A stretch of 64,000 bases of DNA, from contig OMVU01000012.1 of the NCBI GenBank assembly GCA_900314565.1, positions 23,353-87,352 on the forward strand, read 5' to 3'. Source of the stretch: an uncultured Eubacteriales bacterium (lineage in GTDB: Bacteria; Bacillota; Clostridia; Lachnospirales; Lachnospiraceae). A program made the translations under genes and the position numbers. The notes beneath the pieces were generated by a model. The model worked only from the letters and a program-made list of their open reading frames with translations. It made no database searches and was not told the origin of the DNA. The stretch's first letter is position 1. Every line of letters begins with the position of its first letter. Below, in pieces: positions 7,917-17,000 of this stretch.

Positions 7917-9287
7917 ATGATTAATAAGGAGAAAAAAGTCGCGATCGGAGTCGCTGTCGGTGCCTGCGCTGTGTTTTATGCGCTGGGCGTTGTGCAGTTT
8001 GACAAGGTGCTTTACCCGAATACATTCATAAACGGGGAATGTTATGATATGGATGATCCTCTGCCGGTCAGTGAGGGGCTGATCGACAATACGAAGTCTT
8101 TCAGTATCAAAACACTTCAGGGCACAGAGAAGATCGATGGGGAGGAGATCGGATGGAGCACGAAACTTTCTCCTTCCATCGAGGAAATTCAGGAGAGCCA
8201 GTCACCATGGGCCTGGCCGATTGCCCTCTTTCAAAAGCACGAATACAGTACGAAAGAAGTGCACAGCTATGACAAAGAACTTTTGTCAGGCAAGATCGAC
8301 AAACTGAAGTTCATGACAAAGTCGACGGAATTTCCGGTCGATGCGCATATTGAGAAGACAGAGGAAGGATATGTGCTTGTTCCCGAGTCCGATGGAGATA
8401 CGCCGATCGTGGAGAAGGTGCATGAGGTAATTGCCAAATGTCTGGACGAGGATCTGGATAAGGTGAATCTGGACGAAGAGGGCTGTTATTATAAAGCTGA
8501 GATACGGTCGGACAACCAGGAGCTGCTCGACGAATACGCGCGGATCGATGAGATCCAGAACATGGTCGTCACGATCGACCTCACCGATTCGGCTGAGGAG
8601 CTTGACAAGAGCGTGTTCCTCGACTGGACTTCCTATGAGAACGGTGAACTGAACTTTGACTATGACGCAGTGGACGGCTATGTCAAAGACCTGGCAGATA
8701 AGTACGATACGTGGGAGCAGTCAAGGCCATTTACGACGCACAGCGGCGCACAGATCTCTGTCGGCGGCGGAGGATGGGACACATACGGATTCCTCATGGA
8801 TCGGGAGACGACGATCGACCTCATCAAGGGCGCGATCATGTCCGGCGTCTCTCAGACCGTCTCACCGGTGTGGGTCCACACAGGACTGACGAGGAATACC
8901 GAAAACTCGGATATCGGGTCGACCTACGTTGAGATCAGCATTGCCGAACAGCATATGTGGTATTACGAAAACGGGAACCTTATGCTGGATACGGATGTTG
9001 TCACGGGCATGGATATTCCGAGCAGGGCGACGCATCCCGGTGTTTTCAGGGTCCGCTGGAAGGAGACGGAGCATACGATGACAGGGTCTTACGGATCTGC
9101 ATTCGTCCATTACTGGCTGCCTCTTACGGAGGACGGTATTGGTATCCATGACGCTTCCTGGAGAGGCTCCTATGGTGGAACGATTTATATAAGCAACGGA
9201 TCCCACGGCTGCATCAATACTCCTTACAGTAAGATGCAGGAGCTCTACAATATGATCAGTGCGGGAACGCCGGCGGTCATTTACTGA
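7917..9287 (+). CDS. L,D-transpeptidase (YkuD family), second copy
   Basis: 456 residues, ATG preceded by AGAGGAG. One N-terminal transmembrane segment (about 8-26, VAIGVAVGACAVFYALGVV), a divergent middle region of probable PG_binding_4 type, and a C-terminal YkuD domain with GIHDASW...SHGCIN, catalytic Cys432. It should build 3-3 cross-links in the cell wall. It is related to the transpeptidase at 2-1705 but lacks the long acidic cytoplasmic tail. A strong hairpin follows at 9312-9350. Confident family call; whether the two paralogues are redundant is unknown. Confidence 0.93.
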   Translation: MINKEKKVAIGVAVGACAVFYALGVVQFDKVLYPNTFINGECYDMDDPLPVSEGLIDNTKSFSIKTLQGTEKIDGEEIGWSTKLSPSIEEIQESQSPWAWPIALFQKHEYSTKEVHSYDKELLSGKIDKLKFMTKSTEFPVDAHIEKTEEGYVLVPESDGDTPIVEKVHEVIAKCLDEDLDKVNLDEEGCYYKAEIRSDNQELLDEYARIDEIQNMVVTIDLTDSAEELDKSVFLDWTSYENGELNFDYDAVDGYVKDLADKYDTWEQSRPFTTHSGAQISVGGGGWDTYGFLMDRETTIDLIKGAIMSGVSQTVSPVWVHTGLTRNTENSDIGSTYVEISIAEQHMWYYENGNLMLDTDVVTGMDIPSRATHPGVFRVRWKETEHTMTGSYGSAFVHYWLPLTEDGIGIHDASWRGSYGGTIYISNGSHGCINTPYSKMQELYNMISAGTPAVIY

Positions 9288-9311
9288 AAAACCAAAAGAT
9301 ATTCTGACATA

Positions 9312-9350
9312 GTTAGGCGCGTGCATGTGCGGTCATGCATGCGCCTTAAC
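9312..9350. terminator. Hairpin downstream of L,D-transpeptidase
   Basis: GTTAGGCGCGTGCATG pairs with CATGCATGCGCCTTAAC around a short TGCGGT loop, with few mismatches. The base of the stem is A/T-rich but no long T tract follows, so it is a probable rather than certain terminator. Confidence 0.5.
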
Positions 9351-9381
9351 TTAAAAAGACAAAGCAGAGAGGAAAAAACTG

Positions 9382-9987
9382 ATGGGAATGAATATTGTAT
9401 GTCTTGATATGGAGGGTGTCCTTGTACCGGAGATCTGGATCGCTTTTTCGGAGGCCAGCGGAATCCCCGAACTTCGGAGAACGACCAGAGATGAACCGGA
9501 TTACGACAAGCTGATGAACTGGAGACTCGGCATTCTTCGCGAACATGGGCTCGGACTGAAGGAAATTCAGGATACGATTGCGACGATCGATCCGCTCCCG
9601 GGCGCAAAGGAATTCCTCGACGAGCTCCGGACCATGACCCAGGTCATTATCCTGAGCGATACGTTCACGCAGTTCGCACAGCCGCTCATGAAAAAACTCG
9701 GCTGGCCGACGCTCTTCTGCAATACGCTTGAGGTCGCGCCGAACGGAGAGATCACCGGATACAGGATGCGCTGCAGGAACTCCAAGCTCACGACAGTCAA
9801 GGCGCTCCAGTCGATCGGTTTTGAGACGATCGCGGGCGGTGACAGCCACAATGATCTCGGCATGATCCGCGCCTCGAAAGCCGGTTTCCTCTTCAAGAGT
9901 ACGGAGCAGATCAAGGCGGATAATCCGGACCTTCCGGCGTTCGAGGAATTCGATGAATTCCTCGAAGCGATCAGGAAGGCGCTGTGA
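9382..9987 (+). CDS. thrH: ThrH: bifunctional phosphoserine phosphatase / homoserine phosphotransferase
   Basis: 201 residues. The HAD nucleophile motif is CLDMEGVLVPE (Asp9), the Thr/Ser motif ILSDTF, and the acidic metal motif GGDSHNDL. DMEGVLVPE rather than the usual DxDGT is typical of ThrH. ThrH-family enzymes dephosphorylate phosphoserine and can pass the phosphate to homoserine, linking serine and threonine synthesis. The stop codon overlaps the start of maf by one base (TGATG), so the two are probably translated together. Confidence 0.88.
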   Translation: MGMNIVCLDMEGVLVPEIWIAFSEASGIPELRRTTRDEPDYDKLMNWRLGILREHGLGLKEIQDTIATIDPLPGAKEFLDELRTMTQVIILSDTFTQFAQPLMKKLGWPTLFCNTLEVAPNGEITGYRMRCRNSKLTTVKALQSIGFETIAGGDSHNDLGMIRASKAGFLFKSTEQIKADNPDLPAFEEFDEFLEAIRKAL

Positions 9988-10682
9988 TGGCCATGAATGA
10001 GATCATCATACTTGCCTCCGGTTCTCCGAGAAGACGTGAGCTGCTCACTCAGATCGGGATCCCTTTCAAGGTCATTCCCGCCCTGTCTGAGGAACGGACG
10101 CAGTCCTGCGATCCGGAGGAGATCTGCAGGAGCCTTGCGACTGTGAAGGCAGAGGAAGTGGCGAAGCGGATCATGGATGCCCGGGCGGTGTACAATGCAC
10201 GGGAGACGGAAATCTGCAGGGACAGCTGTGACGGAGTGACGGCAGAGGGCAGCAGCCTGTACGGTGAAATTCCCAGGGAGGTCGCCTCTTCCCGGAGAGT
10301 ACGGATCATCGGTGCGGATACGATCGTTGTCCTTCGACGGGAGATCCTTGGAAAACCGAAGGATGCAGAGGATGCTGCACGGATGCTCACGGAGCTTTCA
10401 GGCTGCGCGCATGAGGTCATGACCGGCGTCTGCGTGATCGATCTCTGTGAGGGCAGAAGGGTGTCGGTGGCTTCATTTTCCGAGTGCACAAAGGTCTTTG
10501 TGAGCGAGCTGACACCGCAGGATATCGAAGACTATATCGCGACGGGAGAGCCCTTCGACAAGGCGGGCGCTTACGGAATACAGGGAATGTTCGCCAGATA
10601 TATCGAAAGGATCGACGGGGATTACAATACTGTCGTCGGTCTGCCGGCCGGCCGGCTCTTCAGGGAGTTCCTTAAAGAGTGA
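9987..10682 (+). CDS. maf: Maf family nucleotide pyrophosphatase
   Basis: 231 residues from the ATG at 9987, which overlaps the thrH stop. Maf motifs are clear: ILASGSPRRRELL at the N-terminus, IIGADTIVV, LGKPKDAEDAARML, EPFDKAGAYGIQG and IDGDYNTVVGLP. Maf proteins hydrolyse non-canonical or TTP/UTP-type nucleoside triphosphates and are linked to septum control. The protein is about 40 residues longer than typical Maf (about 190); the extra residues lie between KAEEVAKRI and RIIGADT (roughly positions 52-95) and look hydrophilic. The catalytic core seems intact. Confidence 0.9.
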   Translation: MAMNEIIILASGSPRRRELLTQIGIPFKVIPALSEERTQSCDPEEICRSLATVKAEEVAKRIMDARAVYNARETEICRDSCDGVTAEGSSLYGEIPREVASSRRVRIIGADTIVVLRREILGKPKDAEDAARMLTELSGCAHEVMTGVCVIDLCEGRRVSVASFSECTKVFVSELTPQDIEDYIATGEPFDKAGAYGIQGMFARYIERIDGDYNTVVGLPAGRLFREFLKE

Positions 10683-10803
10683 CCCCGCAGGCATCTCACG
10701 ACTTTTAAGTCAGGAGAATTCAGCATCAGAGATTAAAAAGAAAAGAAGTGAGAAAGGGAGATCAGGAGCCCTTAAAGGGCAGTTGGATCTATGGTGTTAT
10801 GAT

Positions 10804-12297
10804 ATGAACAGAAGAAATGTATGGGCTTCCTACACCAGAGAGCAGGAAAAAGCGGCAATGGAGTTCGCCGAGGAGTATAAAGCATTTTTGAACGTCTCCA
10901 AAACGGAGAGAGAGTGCATTGACACGATCGTGAACGAGGCGGAAATGAACGGCTTCAGGGAGCTTTCCGAGCTCATTCGGACCGGCACTCCGCTGCAGAC
11001 GGGCGACAAAGTCTATTCGGTCTGGATGAATAAGACCGTCGTGCTCTTTAAGATCGGATCGGAGCCGCTCGAGAAGGGCCTGAATATTCTCGGCGCGCAT
11101 CTCGACTCTCCGCGCATCGACGTCAAGCAGAATCCTCTCTACGAGGACAGCGGGCTCGCTTACCTCGACACGCACTATTACGGGGGGATCAAGAAATATC
11201 TGTACGTCACGATTCCGCTCGCACTGCACGGTGTGATCGTGAGGAAGGACGGGATGACCACGATCCTCAATATCGGTGAGGATGAGGATGACCCGGTGTT
11301 CTTTATTTCAGACCTTCTGATCCACCTGTCTCAGGAGCTCATGCAGAAGAAGGCGTCCGGCGTCGTTGAGGGAGAGGCTTTGGACCTGGTCGTTGGCCAT
11401 AAGCCGTTCATTATCGATAATACAAAGAAGGATGACGAGGACGAACCGTACGATGAGACGCTCACGGACGGCCAGCGGATCACCGTCAGGAAAGAGAAGG
11501 AAGAGGGTGCGGAGAAAAAGAAGCTCAGCGGAGCCGTAAAGCGCGGGATCCTCGCGATTCTCAGAGACGAGTACGGGATCTGCGAGGAGGATTTCATCTC
11601 TGCGGAGCTGGAAATCGTGCCTGCCGGAAAGGCCAGGGATGCGGGATTTGACCGGTCCATGGTGCTCGCGTACGGTCAGGATGACCGTGTCTGCGCATTC
11701 CCGTCGCTGCGTGCGATCGAGGAAGTGGGGGATGTGGAGCGGACAGCCTGCTGTATTCTGGTCGATAAAGAGGAGATCGGATCCGTCGGCGCGACGGGCA
11801 TGCAGTCTCATTTCTTTGAAAATGCCGTCGCCGAAGTCATGAACCTGACCGGCGAGTACAGCGAGCTCAAATTAAGACGCTGCCTTGCGAATTCCTGCAT
11901 GCTCTCCTCTGACGTGTCGAGCGCGTATGATCCGAATTACGCTTCGGCCTTTGAGAAGAAAAATACAGCTTTCCTGGGAGGCGGACTGGTGTTCAACAAG
12001 TTCACGGGCGCCAGGGGAAAGTCCGGCTCCAACGACGCGAATGCCGAGTACATTGCCCATCTTCGCGCGGTCTGTGAGGAGGCTGAGGTCATTTTCCAGA
12101 CGGCGGAGATCGGCAAAGTCGATCTCGGAGGCGGCGGAACGATCGCCTACATCCTTGCGCTTTACGGCATGAATGTCATCGACAGCGGTGTTCCGGTGCT
12201 GAATATGCACGCACCGTGGGAGGCGACGTCGAAGGCGGATATCTTCGAGGCGAAGAGGGGATACATCGCGTTCCTTGAGAAAGTTAAGTCAGTTTGA
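10804..12297 (+). CDS. M18 family aminopeptidase
   Basis: About 497 residues from ATG 10804 (MNRRNVWASY). A TTG at 10783 adds seven residues and cannot be excluded, since neither start has an ideal ribosome site. M18 motifs are present: GAHLDSPRIDVK (metal His and Asp), LVDKEEIGSVGATGMQS (catalytic and metal Glu), SSDVSSAYDPNY, and a C-terminal NMHAPWEATSKAD. The family are dinuclear-metal cytoplasmic aminopeptidases, often acting on acidic or neutral N-terminal residues in tetrahedral oligomers. The gene stands alone and is followed by two post-stop repeat motifs. Confidence 0.92.
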   Translation: MNRRNVWASYTREQEKAAMEFAEEYKAFLNVSKTERECIDTIVNEAEMNGFRELSELIRTGTPLQTGDKVYSVWMNKTVVLFKIGSEPLEKGLNILGAHLDSPRIDVKQNPLYEDSGLAYLDTHYYGGIKKYLYVTIPLALHGVIVRKDGMTTILNIGEDEDDPVFFISDLLIHLSQELMQKKASGVVEGEALDLVVGHKPFIIDNTKKDDEDEPYDETLTDGQRITVRKEKEEGAEKKKLSGAVKRGILAILRDEYGICEEDFISAELEIVPAGKARDAGFDRSMVLAYGQDDRVCAFPSLRAIEEVGDVERTACCILVDKEEIGSVGATGMQSHFFENAVAEVMNLTGEYSELKLRRCLANSCMLSSDVSSAYDPNYASAFEKKNTAFLGGGLVFNKFTGARGKSGSNDANAEYIAHLRAVCEEAEVIFQTAEIGKVDLGGGGTIAYILALYGMNVIDSGVPVLNMHAPWEATSKADIFEAKRGYIAFLEKVKSV

Positions 12298-12320
12298 TCT
12301 CTGACGCAGAATTTCCGTGA
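12296..12320. repeat. Post-stop repeat motif
   Basis: GATCTCTGACGCAGAATTTC followed by CGTGA, beginning inside or at the stop of the M18 gene. Member of the GACGCAGAATTCCCGTGA family. Confidence 0.55.
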
Positions 12321-12355
12321 GATCAATCATGAGATGAATGTGCAAAGCAAATCTT

Positions 12356-12379
12356 TTCTCTGTCGCAGAATTCCCGTGA
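12356..12379. repeat. Post-stop repeat motif, second copy in same spacer
   Basis: TCTCTGTCGCAGAATTCCCG followed by TGA. It is 60 bp after the previous copy, giving a direct-repeat pair in this spacer. Confidence 0.5.
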
Positions 12380-12437
12380 TCCGGGCAGTGAGGGACGTTC
12401 TTGATAAAATCCTTCGGAACAAAATAACGCAAACGTA

Positions 12438-12484
12438 AAAGAGAGCGCACAGGCCGTTAAAACCGCGGCACGTGCGCTCTCTTT
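12438..12484. terminator. Bidirectional terminator between convergent genes
   Basis: AAAGAGAGCGCAC at 12438-12450 is the exact reverse complement of 12472-12484. With A and T tracts on either side it can terminate both the M18 gene (plus) and the patatin gene (minus). Confidence 0.75.
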
Positions 12485-12498
12485 ATGTGTGTTCATTT

Positions 12499-13356
12499 CT
12501 ATTTGCCGAGAAATTCCCTGAGCCGGTCTATCTCCGCAGACATTGTTTCCCGTCCGGTCTCATAGACGCGGATAAGCTCCATCGGATCATGTTCCGTCGA
12601 GCTTATGCTGAGCGCCTTCGGCGGGCGGATGACGAACACGTCACCGTCCTGTTCGCGCTTTCTGATATAGGCGATTTCCCTGTTATACCTTCTGTAGCGG
12701 GTCTCGATCGCGTGGACGACGGCCGGGTAGTCGGAAAGCAGCCTGCGGACTGCGCCCATGTGCGACTGCGGTTTTTTGCGGTATTCGATCGGCTGGGTCA
12801 GAATGACCACATTTCTCGTATAGCCTTTCTTTTCCATAAAGGCCAGCGGGACGGCGTCGCTTATTCCGCCGTCCAGGAGTGTCCAGTCGCGGATCTTTAC
12901 CGGTTTTGAGACCAGGGGCATTGAAGCGGAAGCCCGCAGCCATTCGAGATCCTCCCCCAGTCCGGTCTTTATTTTCCGGAAAACGGGAAGCCCGGTATTG
13001 AGATCAGTACATCCGACATAGAAGTCCATCGGATTTTTCATATAGGCTTCGGTATCAAAACGGTCGAGTTCACCCGGAAGCCGGTAGTAGCAGAAATCGA
13101 CTCCGTAGAGGTCGCCTGTGCGGATGAGGGATCGAATCGATCTGTATCTCCAGTCCTTTACAAAGCGAAGGTTGTAACGGATCGTCCGCCCGTGCTGCCT
13201 GGATTTATAATTAATTCCAAAGCATGCACCGGCAGAGATGCCGATCGCTCCGTCAAAATCTGTGATACCGTGTTCCATGAGGACGTCAAGGACGCCGGCG
13301 GTGAAGATGCCTCGCATCGCGCCGCCCTCCATGACGAGTCCGGTCTTTCTGTTCAT
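12499..13356 (-). CDS. Patatin-like phospholipase family protein
   Basis: 285 residues, taking the ATG at 13356, which has GGAGAGG just upstream; an in-frame ATG five codons earlier lacks a site. Patatin motifs: oxyanion loop EGGAMRG (10-16), nucleophile elbow GISAG (Ser41), and catalytic dyad Asp in LLDGG (Asp162). Such proteins are serine acyl hydrolases acting on lipids, usually cytosolic or membrane-associated; many Firmicute members have no tested substrate. It resembles the group typified by E. coli RssA-like and YjjU-like proteins. The gene is monocistronic and convergent with the M18 gene. Confidence 0.88.
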   Translation of the reverse strand: MNRKTGLVMEGGAMRGIFTAGVLDVLMEHGITDFDGAIGISAGACFGINYKSRQHGRTIRYNLRFVKDWRYRSIRSLIRTGDLYGVDFCYYRLPGELDRFDTEAYMKNPMDFYVGCTDLNTGLPVFRKIKTGLGEDLEWLRASASMPLVSKPVKIRDWTLLDGGISDAVPLAFMEKKGYTRNVVILTQPIEYRKKPQSHMGAVRRLLSDYPAVVHAIETRYRRYNREIAYIRKREQDGDVFVIRPPKALSISSTEHDPMELIRVYETGRETMSAEIDRLREFLGK

Positions 13357-13424
13357 GTAATACCTCTCCATGTGGCAGCCCGTTGGATGGGCCTGTCAGT
13401 TTCCTGAATGTTCGTTCTGTTTTG

Positions 13425-13448
13425 CTCTCTGACACAAAATTGCCGTGA
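13425..13448. repeat. Post-stop-type repeat motif (degenerate)
   Basis: CTCTCTGACACAAAATTGCC followed by GTGA. It lies between the patatin start and the end of the ATP-grasp gene, so this copy follows the stop of a minus-strand gene in inverted sense. Confidence 0.4.
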
Positions 13449-13463
13449 AGGTCCGGTACGGTA

Positions 13464-14654
13464 TTACGCCCTGGTCAGAGTAAAGGCGATAAATTCCATC
13501 GCCTCCTTCTCGCTGCCGAGCTTAGCGGTATACATCTGATTTCCCATCGCTCCGGAGAGAATCTCGGGAATCCGTTCGCACATCACCATATCGGCACCGT
13601 AACGGGCGAGGATCTCTTCATGCGAGTGCACATACGTCCTCCCGTCGCGGCGGCTGGCGTATACGCAGCAGTATTCTTTCTCCGAGGACGGGAAAATGCG
13701 GCTGTCCGTGGTGACCATATCCGCCCAGATCTGATAGACGTCAATGCTGTGGGCATAGTTCATCATATCCGGCGTGTATCCGCCTGCAGGACGCATGTTG
13801 ACCTCGAGGCCGACAAAATCACCGCGTTTTCCGATACCGGGCTTATCCGCCGTGAGACGGAAGAATTCCAGATGGACGAACCGGCGGTCAGCGCCGAACG
13901 CTTTGACCGTCGCGCGCCCTGCCTTCCGAAGTCCTTCCGGGACATCCCCAGCCACGTAGTAGGCGAGTTCGAGCTCGTCGTTCACGATGTCCATGATCGA
14001 AGGCGGCCAGCTGGTCATGGATTCGAAGAGCGGGTCTCCGTGCGAGTCGGTGATCGCATCGTAGGAGAGCAGGTCGCCCTCGATGAATTCTTCCATGAGA
14101 TAGGAGACCGGTCGGTCAATGGAGAAGAACTCTTCGAGTTCCCTGTCATTTGTTATTTTGTGTGTGTCGGATGCACCGACACCGATGTCCGGCTTAATAA
14201 TGATCGGATAGCCGACCTCGCGGACGAACTGCAGAGCGTCCGGCAGGGTCGTCGCGAGATGGCAGCGGGCAGACGGGACACCGGCCTTCCGGTAGTTCTC
14301 CTTCATTGCTGATTTGTGCTTAAAGCTTCCGATCCGGTCGTACTGGATTCCCGTCGTGATATGGAAATCCGTGCGCAGACGGGCATCCTGTTCAAGCCAG
14401 TATTCGTTGTTGGATTCGAGCCAGTCGATCTTTCCGTATTTGAAGGAAAAGAAAGCGACTGCACGGAAGACTTCGTCGTAATTTTCGAGCGAGTCCACCT
14501 TATAGTATTCCGTCAGGGAATTTTTCAGACAGTCCTCGAGCGAGTCATAGGGGGAATCGCCGATGCCGAGAACATTTACGCCATTCCTCTTGAGCCGGTC
14601 ACAGAAATTCCAGTAGGTATGGGGGAACTGCGGAGATATGAAAATGAAATTCAT
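13464..14654 (-). CDS. ATP-grasp domain carboxylate-amine/thiol ligase-like protein
   Basis: 396 residues from the ATG at 14654 with AGGAGGAGAAATTTC upstream; the longer reading from 14687 adds a non-conserved Arg-rich leader. ATP-grasp features: GYPIIIKPDIGVGASDT (ATP-binding lysine and glycine-rich loop, about 145-165), MEEFIEGDLLSYDAI (about 187-202), and GLEVNMRPAGGYTPDMMN (metal-binding Glu/Asn, about 290-307). The N-terminal part is Rossmann-like (MNFIFISPQFP). The enzyme should activate a carboxylate with ATP and couple it to an amine or thiol, but the substrate cannot be read from sequence. It is transcribed away from a hairpin array and the MarR gene. Confidence 0.85.
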   Translation of the reverse strand: MNFIFISPQFPHTYWNFCDRLKRNGVNVLGIGDSPYDSLEDCLKNSLTEYYKVDSLENYDEVFRAVAFFSFKYGKIDWLESNNEYWLEQDARLRTDFHITTGIQYDRIGSFKHKSAMKENYRKAGVPSARCHLATTLPDALQFVREVGYPIIIKPDIGVGASDTHKITNDRELEEFFSIDRPVSYLMEEFIEGDLLSYDAITDSHGDPLFESMTSWPPSIMDIVNDELELAYYVAGDVPEGLRKAGRATVKAFGADRRFVHLEFFRLTADKPGIGKRGDFVGLEVNMRPAGGYTPDMMNYAHSIDVYQIWADMVTTDSRIFPSSEKEYCCVYASRRDGRTYVHSHEEILARYGADMVMCERIPEILSGAMGNQMYTAKLGSEKEAMEFIAFTLTRA

Positions 14655-15147
14655 GAAATTTCTCCTCCTTATCATATATTGACACATTTATATGCTGTGT
14701 ACAGCGGATGAACATTGATCAAAGACGGGCAGAGGCAAACGTGGACCCGGATATGCCTGCCCGCCGGAGTCGTTGATATTATAGCTTATCGGAAGCTGCA
14801 AAGCAACTTCCGATAAAAGGCCGATTGATCGGCCGTAAATCTGATGCTTGGGTTCGCGGAGCGGTTCCAAGCATATAGCTTATCGGAAGCTGCAAAGCAA
14901 CTTCCGATAAAAGGCCGATCTATCGGAAGCAACTTCCGATAAAAGGCCGATCTATCGGCCGTAAATCTGATGCCTGGGTTCGCGGAGCGCAGATAATAAG
15001 AGAAAATGCCGGTTTATGGAAAAAGACAGCCGGTTATTTATACATTTCATGTCCAAAACGGACTTTCCTATGATATACTGATATAAAAGCAAAATTTGGC
15101 TGATTATTCACAATATTTTACTGATTAGTGAGACCGGGGGAGATAAT
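14655..15147. other. Intergenic region with hairpin array between divergent genes
   Basis: 493 bp between the ATP-grasp gene (minus) and the MarR gene (plus) with no credible coding region. It holds the TTATCGGAAG hairpin array (14785-14990) and, nearer marR, an AT-rich stretch with a plausible -10 (TATACT near 15073). Confidence 0.6.
14785..14990. repeat. Tandem hairpin repeat array (TTATCGGAAG...CTTCCGATAA)
   Basis: Three units: 14785-14868 complete, 14879-14919 partial, about 14922-14989 near-complete. Each has TTATCGGAAG and CTTCCGATAA as stem arms, then AAGGCCGAT with ATCGGCC as a second hairpin, then a conserved tail ending TTCGCGGAGCG. A related inverted fragment is at about 43116-43170. 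It could be a regulatory site or a selfish palindromic repeat. Confidence 0.7.
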
Positions 15148-15615
15148 ATGACTTGTGAACAGGCATTTATAGATGTTTATACCAAGTTCAAGATGCACTT
15201 TTACAGAGAGGTGTTCGGAGAATTCAGAGACAGGGAATCAGGGCTGACGACGGTGGAAACCTTCTGTATGGAAGTGATTTTCGCTATGGACAGGCCGACG
15301 ATCAATGAGTTCTCTAATTATATCAGGATCTCTCAGCCCAATGCCGCATACAAAGTCAACAACCTTGTGAGAAAAGGATATCTTAGGAAAGTACAGTCTA
15401 AGAAGGATAAGCGGGAATATTTTCTTGAAGTGACTCAGAAGTATCTGGACTATCAGGATATCAGCAGCAATTTTATGCATCTGGTGGAGCAGCGGATGCA
15501 GGAGAGACTGAGCGAAGAGCAGCTGGCAAATCTCACCGAGACGCTTGAGATCATTTCTCAGGAGCTGATGCCCGAGGTGCCGGCTTATAAAAAGAAGAGA
15601 GACGGGGACGAATGA
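15148..15615 (+). CDS. MarR family transcriptional regulator
   Basis: 155 residues, ATG preceded by GGGGGAG. The winged-helix core is visible: TTVETFCMEVIFAM, PTINEFSNYIRISQPNAAYKVNNLVRKGYLRK (recognition helix) and the wing KVQSKKDKREYFLEVT. Helices at both ends suit a dimer. MarR regulators usually control an adjacent or divergent gene; the divergent neighbour is the ATP-grasp gene across the hairpin array, so that spacer could hold its operator. The ligand is unknown. Confidence 0.9.
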   Translation: MTCEQAFIDVYTKFKMHFYREVFGEFRDRESGLTTVETFCMEVIFAMDRPTINEFSNYIRISQPNAAYKVNNLVRKGYLRKVQSKKDKREYFLEVTQKYLDYQDISSNFMHLVEQRMQERLSEEQLANLTETLEIISQELMPEVPAYKKKRDGDE

Positions 15616-15749
15616 CCTGTGCTGCGAATGCAGCGAAGCATTACGGAGATGATCAGGGGGACTTGTCGGTCTGGATCCGCCGGAGCCTTCATTCTGCGCA
15701 TTCACCGCAGACTTACATCACGGAAATTCTTTTTCAGAGATTCATGAAC

Positions 15750-15850
15750 GGACTGCCGCATCAGAGCGCGGGACGACGGTATGTGGAGGGCATCGACTGC
15801 GATGTCATCCATATAGACGTCCTGTTTTCTGATGCGGCAGTCTGTTTTTT
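15750..15850. terminator. Long foldback between convergent genes (CTGCCGCA type)
   Basis: GACTGCCGCATCAGA near 15751 pairs with TCTGATGCGGCAGTC ending at 15842, followed by TTTTTT. Inner segments GCGGGACG and CGTCCTG can extend the fold. It separates marR (plus) from the DUF2974-type gene (minus). Confidence 0.7.
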
Positions 15851-17000
15851 ATGCTTCCTCTTCTGCGGCTGCCTCGCCGATCGGGAGATGCAGCGTCTTT
15901 CGGATACTGTATCCCTGTTTCTCGACCCACTGTGAGAAAAGGAGCTTCAGAAGGGATATCACAGCGTCACGTGTTTTGGGAGTCAGCGTGTTCAGCTTTC
16001 CGAGCATGGAGGTATAGGCTTTCATTCCCCGTTCTCCGATGTGGCTGAGATGCTGTTCGCCGGAGGCTTCAAGGACAGAGAAGAGATCATTGACGAAGGA
16101 TTCCCTGTCACGGAGATCGATCGAATCGATCCAGTCATTGAATGTTGATTCAAAAAGAATGGAGGTCTTTCCGCGCTCCGGAGCTTCCGTAAAGTCTGCA
16201 CCGATCACATCCCAGGTCATGGGATTGTGCTGATTCAGGCCCATTGCGGTACTTTTTACAACACGGGGATCCACCTTGTGGACCAGGAGGACACCGATAA
16301 ATGAGGAGACCGGAATGACGCGGCGGACCCGTGAGGTGATTTTGTCCAGTGCCCCGTTCTGAATGAACATTTTGTTAAATCCGGGACCGTCAAAATTGTA
16401 GATGCTCTCGATTCGGTCTCGGATCGTCCTGGTACACAGGGCAGCAGCGCAGACAGCCAGATGTCCTCCCTTGGAGTGCCCGCCGATGCGCACGGGCGTT
16501 CCGGTGGATTTCTGCACGCGGTTCAGGTAGGTGACGGAGACCGCCTCAGCCGGAACGGTCTCAAAGCTCAGGTTAAAGTCTTCTTTCCAGCCCACGACGG
16601 TGTCATCCGTTCCCCTATAGGAAATGAACGGCACACCGTCATCCGTTATGATCTCAATTGCAGAGAACTGCAGGGATGACATCGTATCGACAATATCAAT
16701 ATAGTTTTTCAGTACGGCATTTTTGAACCGGGCTGATCCGGCCATGCCGCGAAGGATCGTCGGAGCCCAGTTGATGAAAGATTTGTCTGCATCAAGCTCC
16801 TCCTGAGAGTGCATTTCGAAAAAGAGATCGGATGCTGCGGCGAGCGTGATTTCGTCGTCCGGATCGTCCGGCCCGGGAACGATTCCTCCGAAGTCTGCGT
16901 AAGACAGGGAGGAGAGGAGGAGTGCATCGATCTGGTTGAACGGAGCCTGGGAGAATGTAAGGTCGCCTCTCCAGTTAAGATAATCAATTATGTTTCCCAT
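15849..17000 (-). CDS. DUF2974/Mbeg1-like alpha/beta-hydrolase fold protein
   Basis: 383 residues. N-terminus MGNIIDYLNWRGDLTF and the nucleophile elbow GGHSKGGHLAV (Ser in GHSKGG) are typical of the DUF2974/Mbeg1-like lipase-type family common in Firmicutes. FISYRGTDD fits the lipase-like oxyanion-side segment. No signal peptide or transmembrane helix is evident, so it is probably cytoplasmic. The substrate is not known; lipid or ester hydrolysis is the family-level inference. The gene is convergent with marR. Confidence 0.82.
   Translation of the reverse strand: MGNIIDYLNWRGDLTFSQAPFNQIDALLLSSLSYADFGGIVPGPDDPDDEITLAAASDLFFEMHSQEELDADKSFINWAPTILRGMAGSARFKNAVLKNYIDIVDTMSSLQFSAIEIITDDGVPFISYRGTDDTVVGWKEDFNLSFETVPAEAVSVTYLNRVQKSTGTPVRIGGHSKGGHLAVCAAALCTRTIRDRIESIYNFDGPGFNKMFIQNGALDKITSRVRRVIPVSSFIGVLLVHKVDPRVVKSTAMGLNQHNPMTWDVIGADFTEAPERGKTSILFESTFNDWIDSIDLRDRESFVNDLFSVLEASGEQHLSHIGERGMKAYTSMLGKLNTLTPKTRDAVISLLKLLFSQWVEKQGYSIRKTLHLPIGEAAAEEEA

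Noticed and set aside
14785-14990. CRISPR array
   Set aside because: Units are palindromic, unequal in length and separated by degenerate pieces rather than unique spacers; no cas gene is present.
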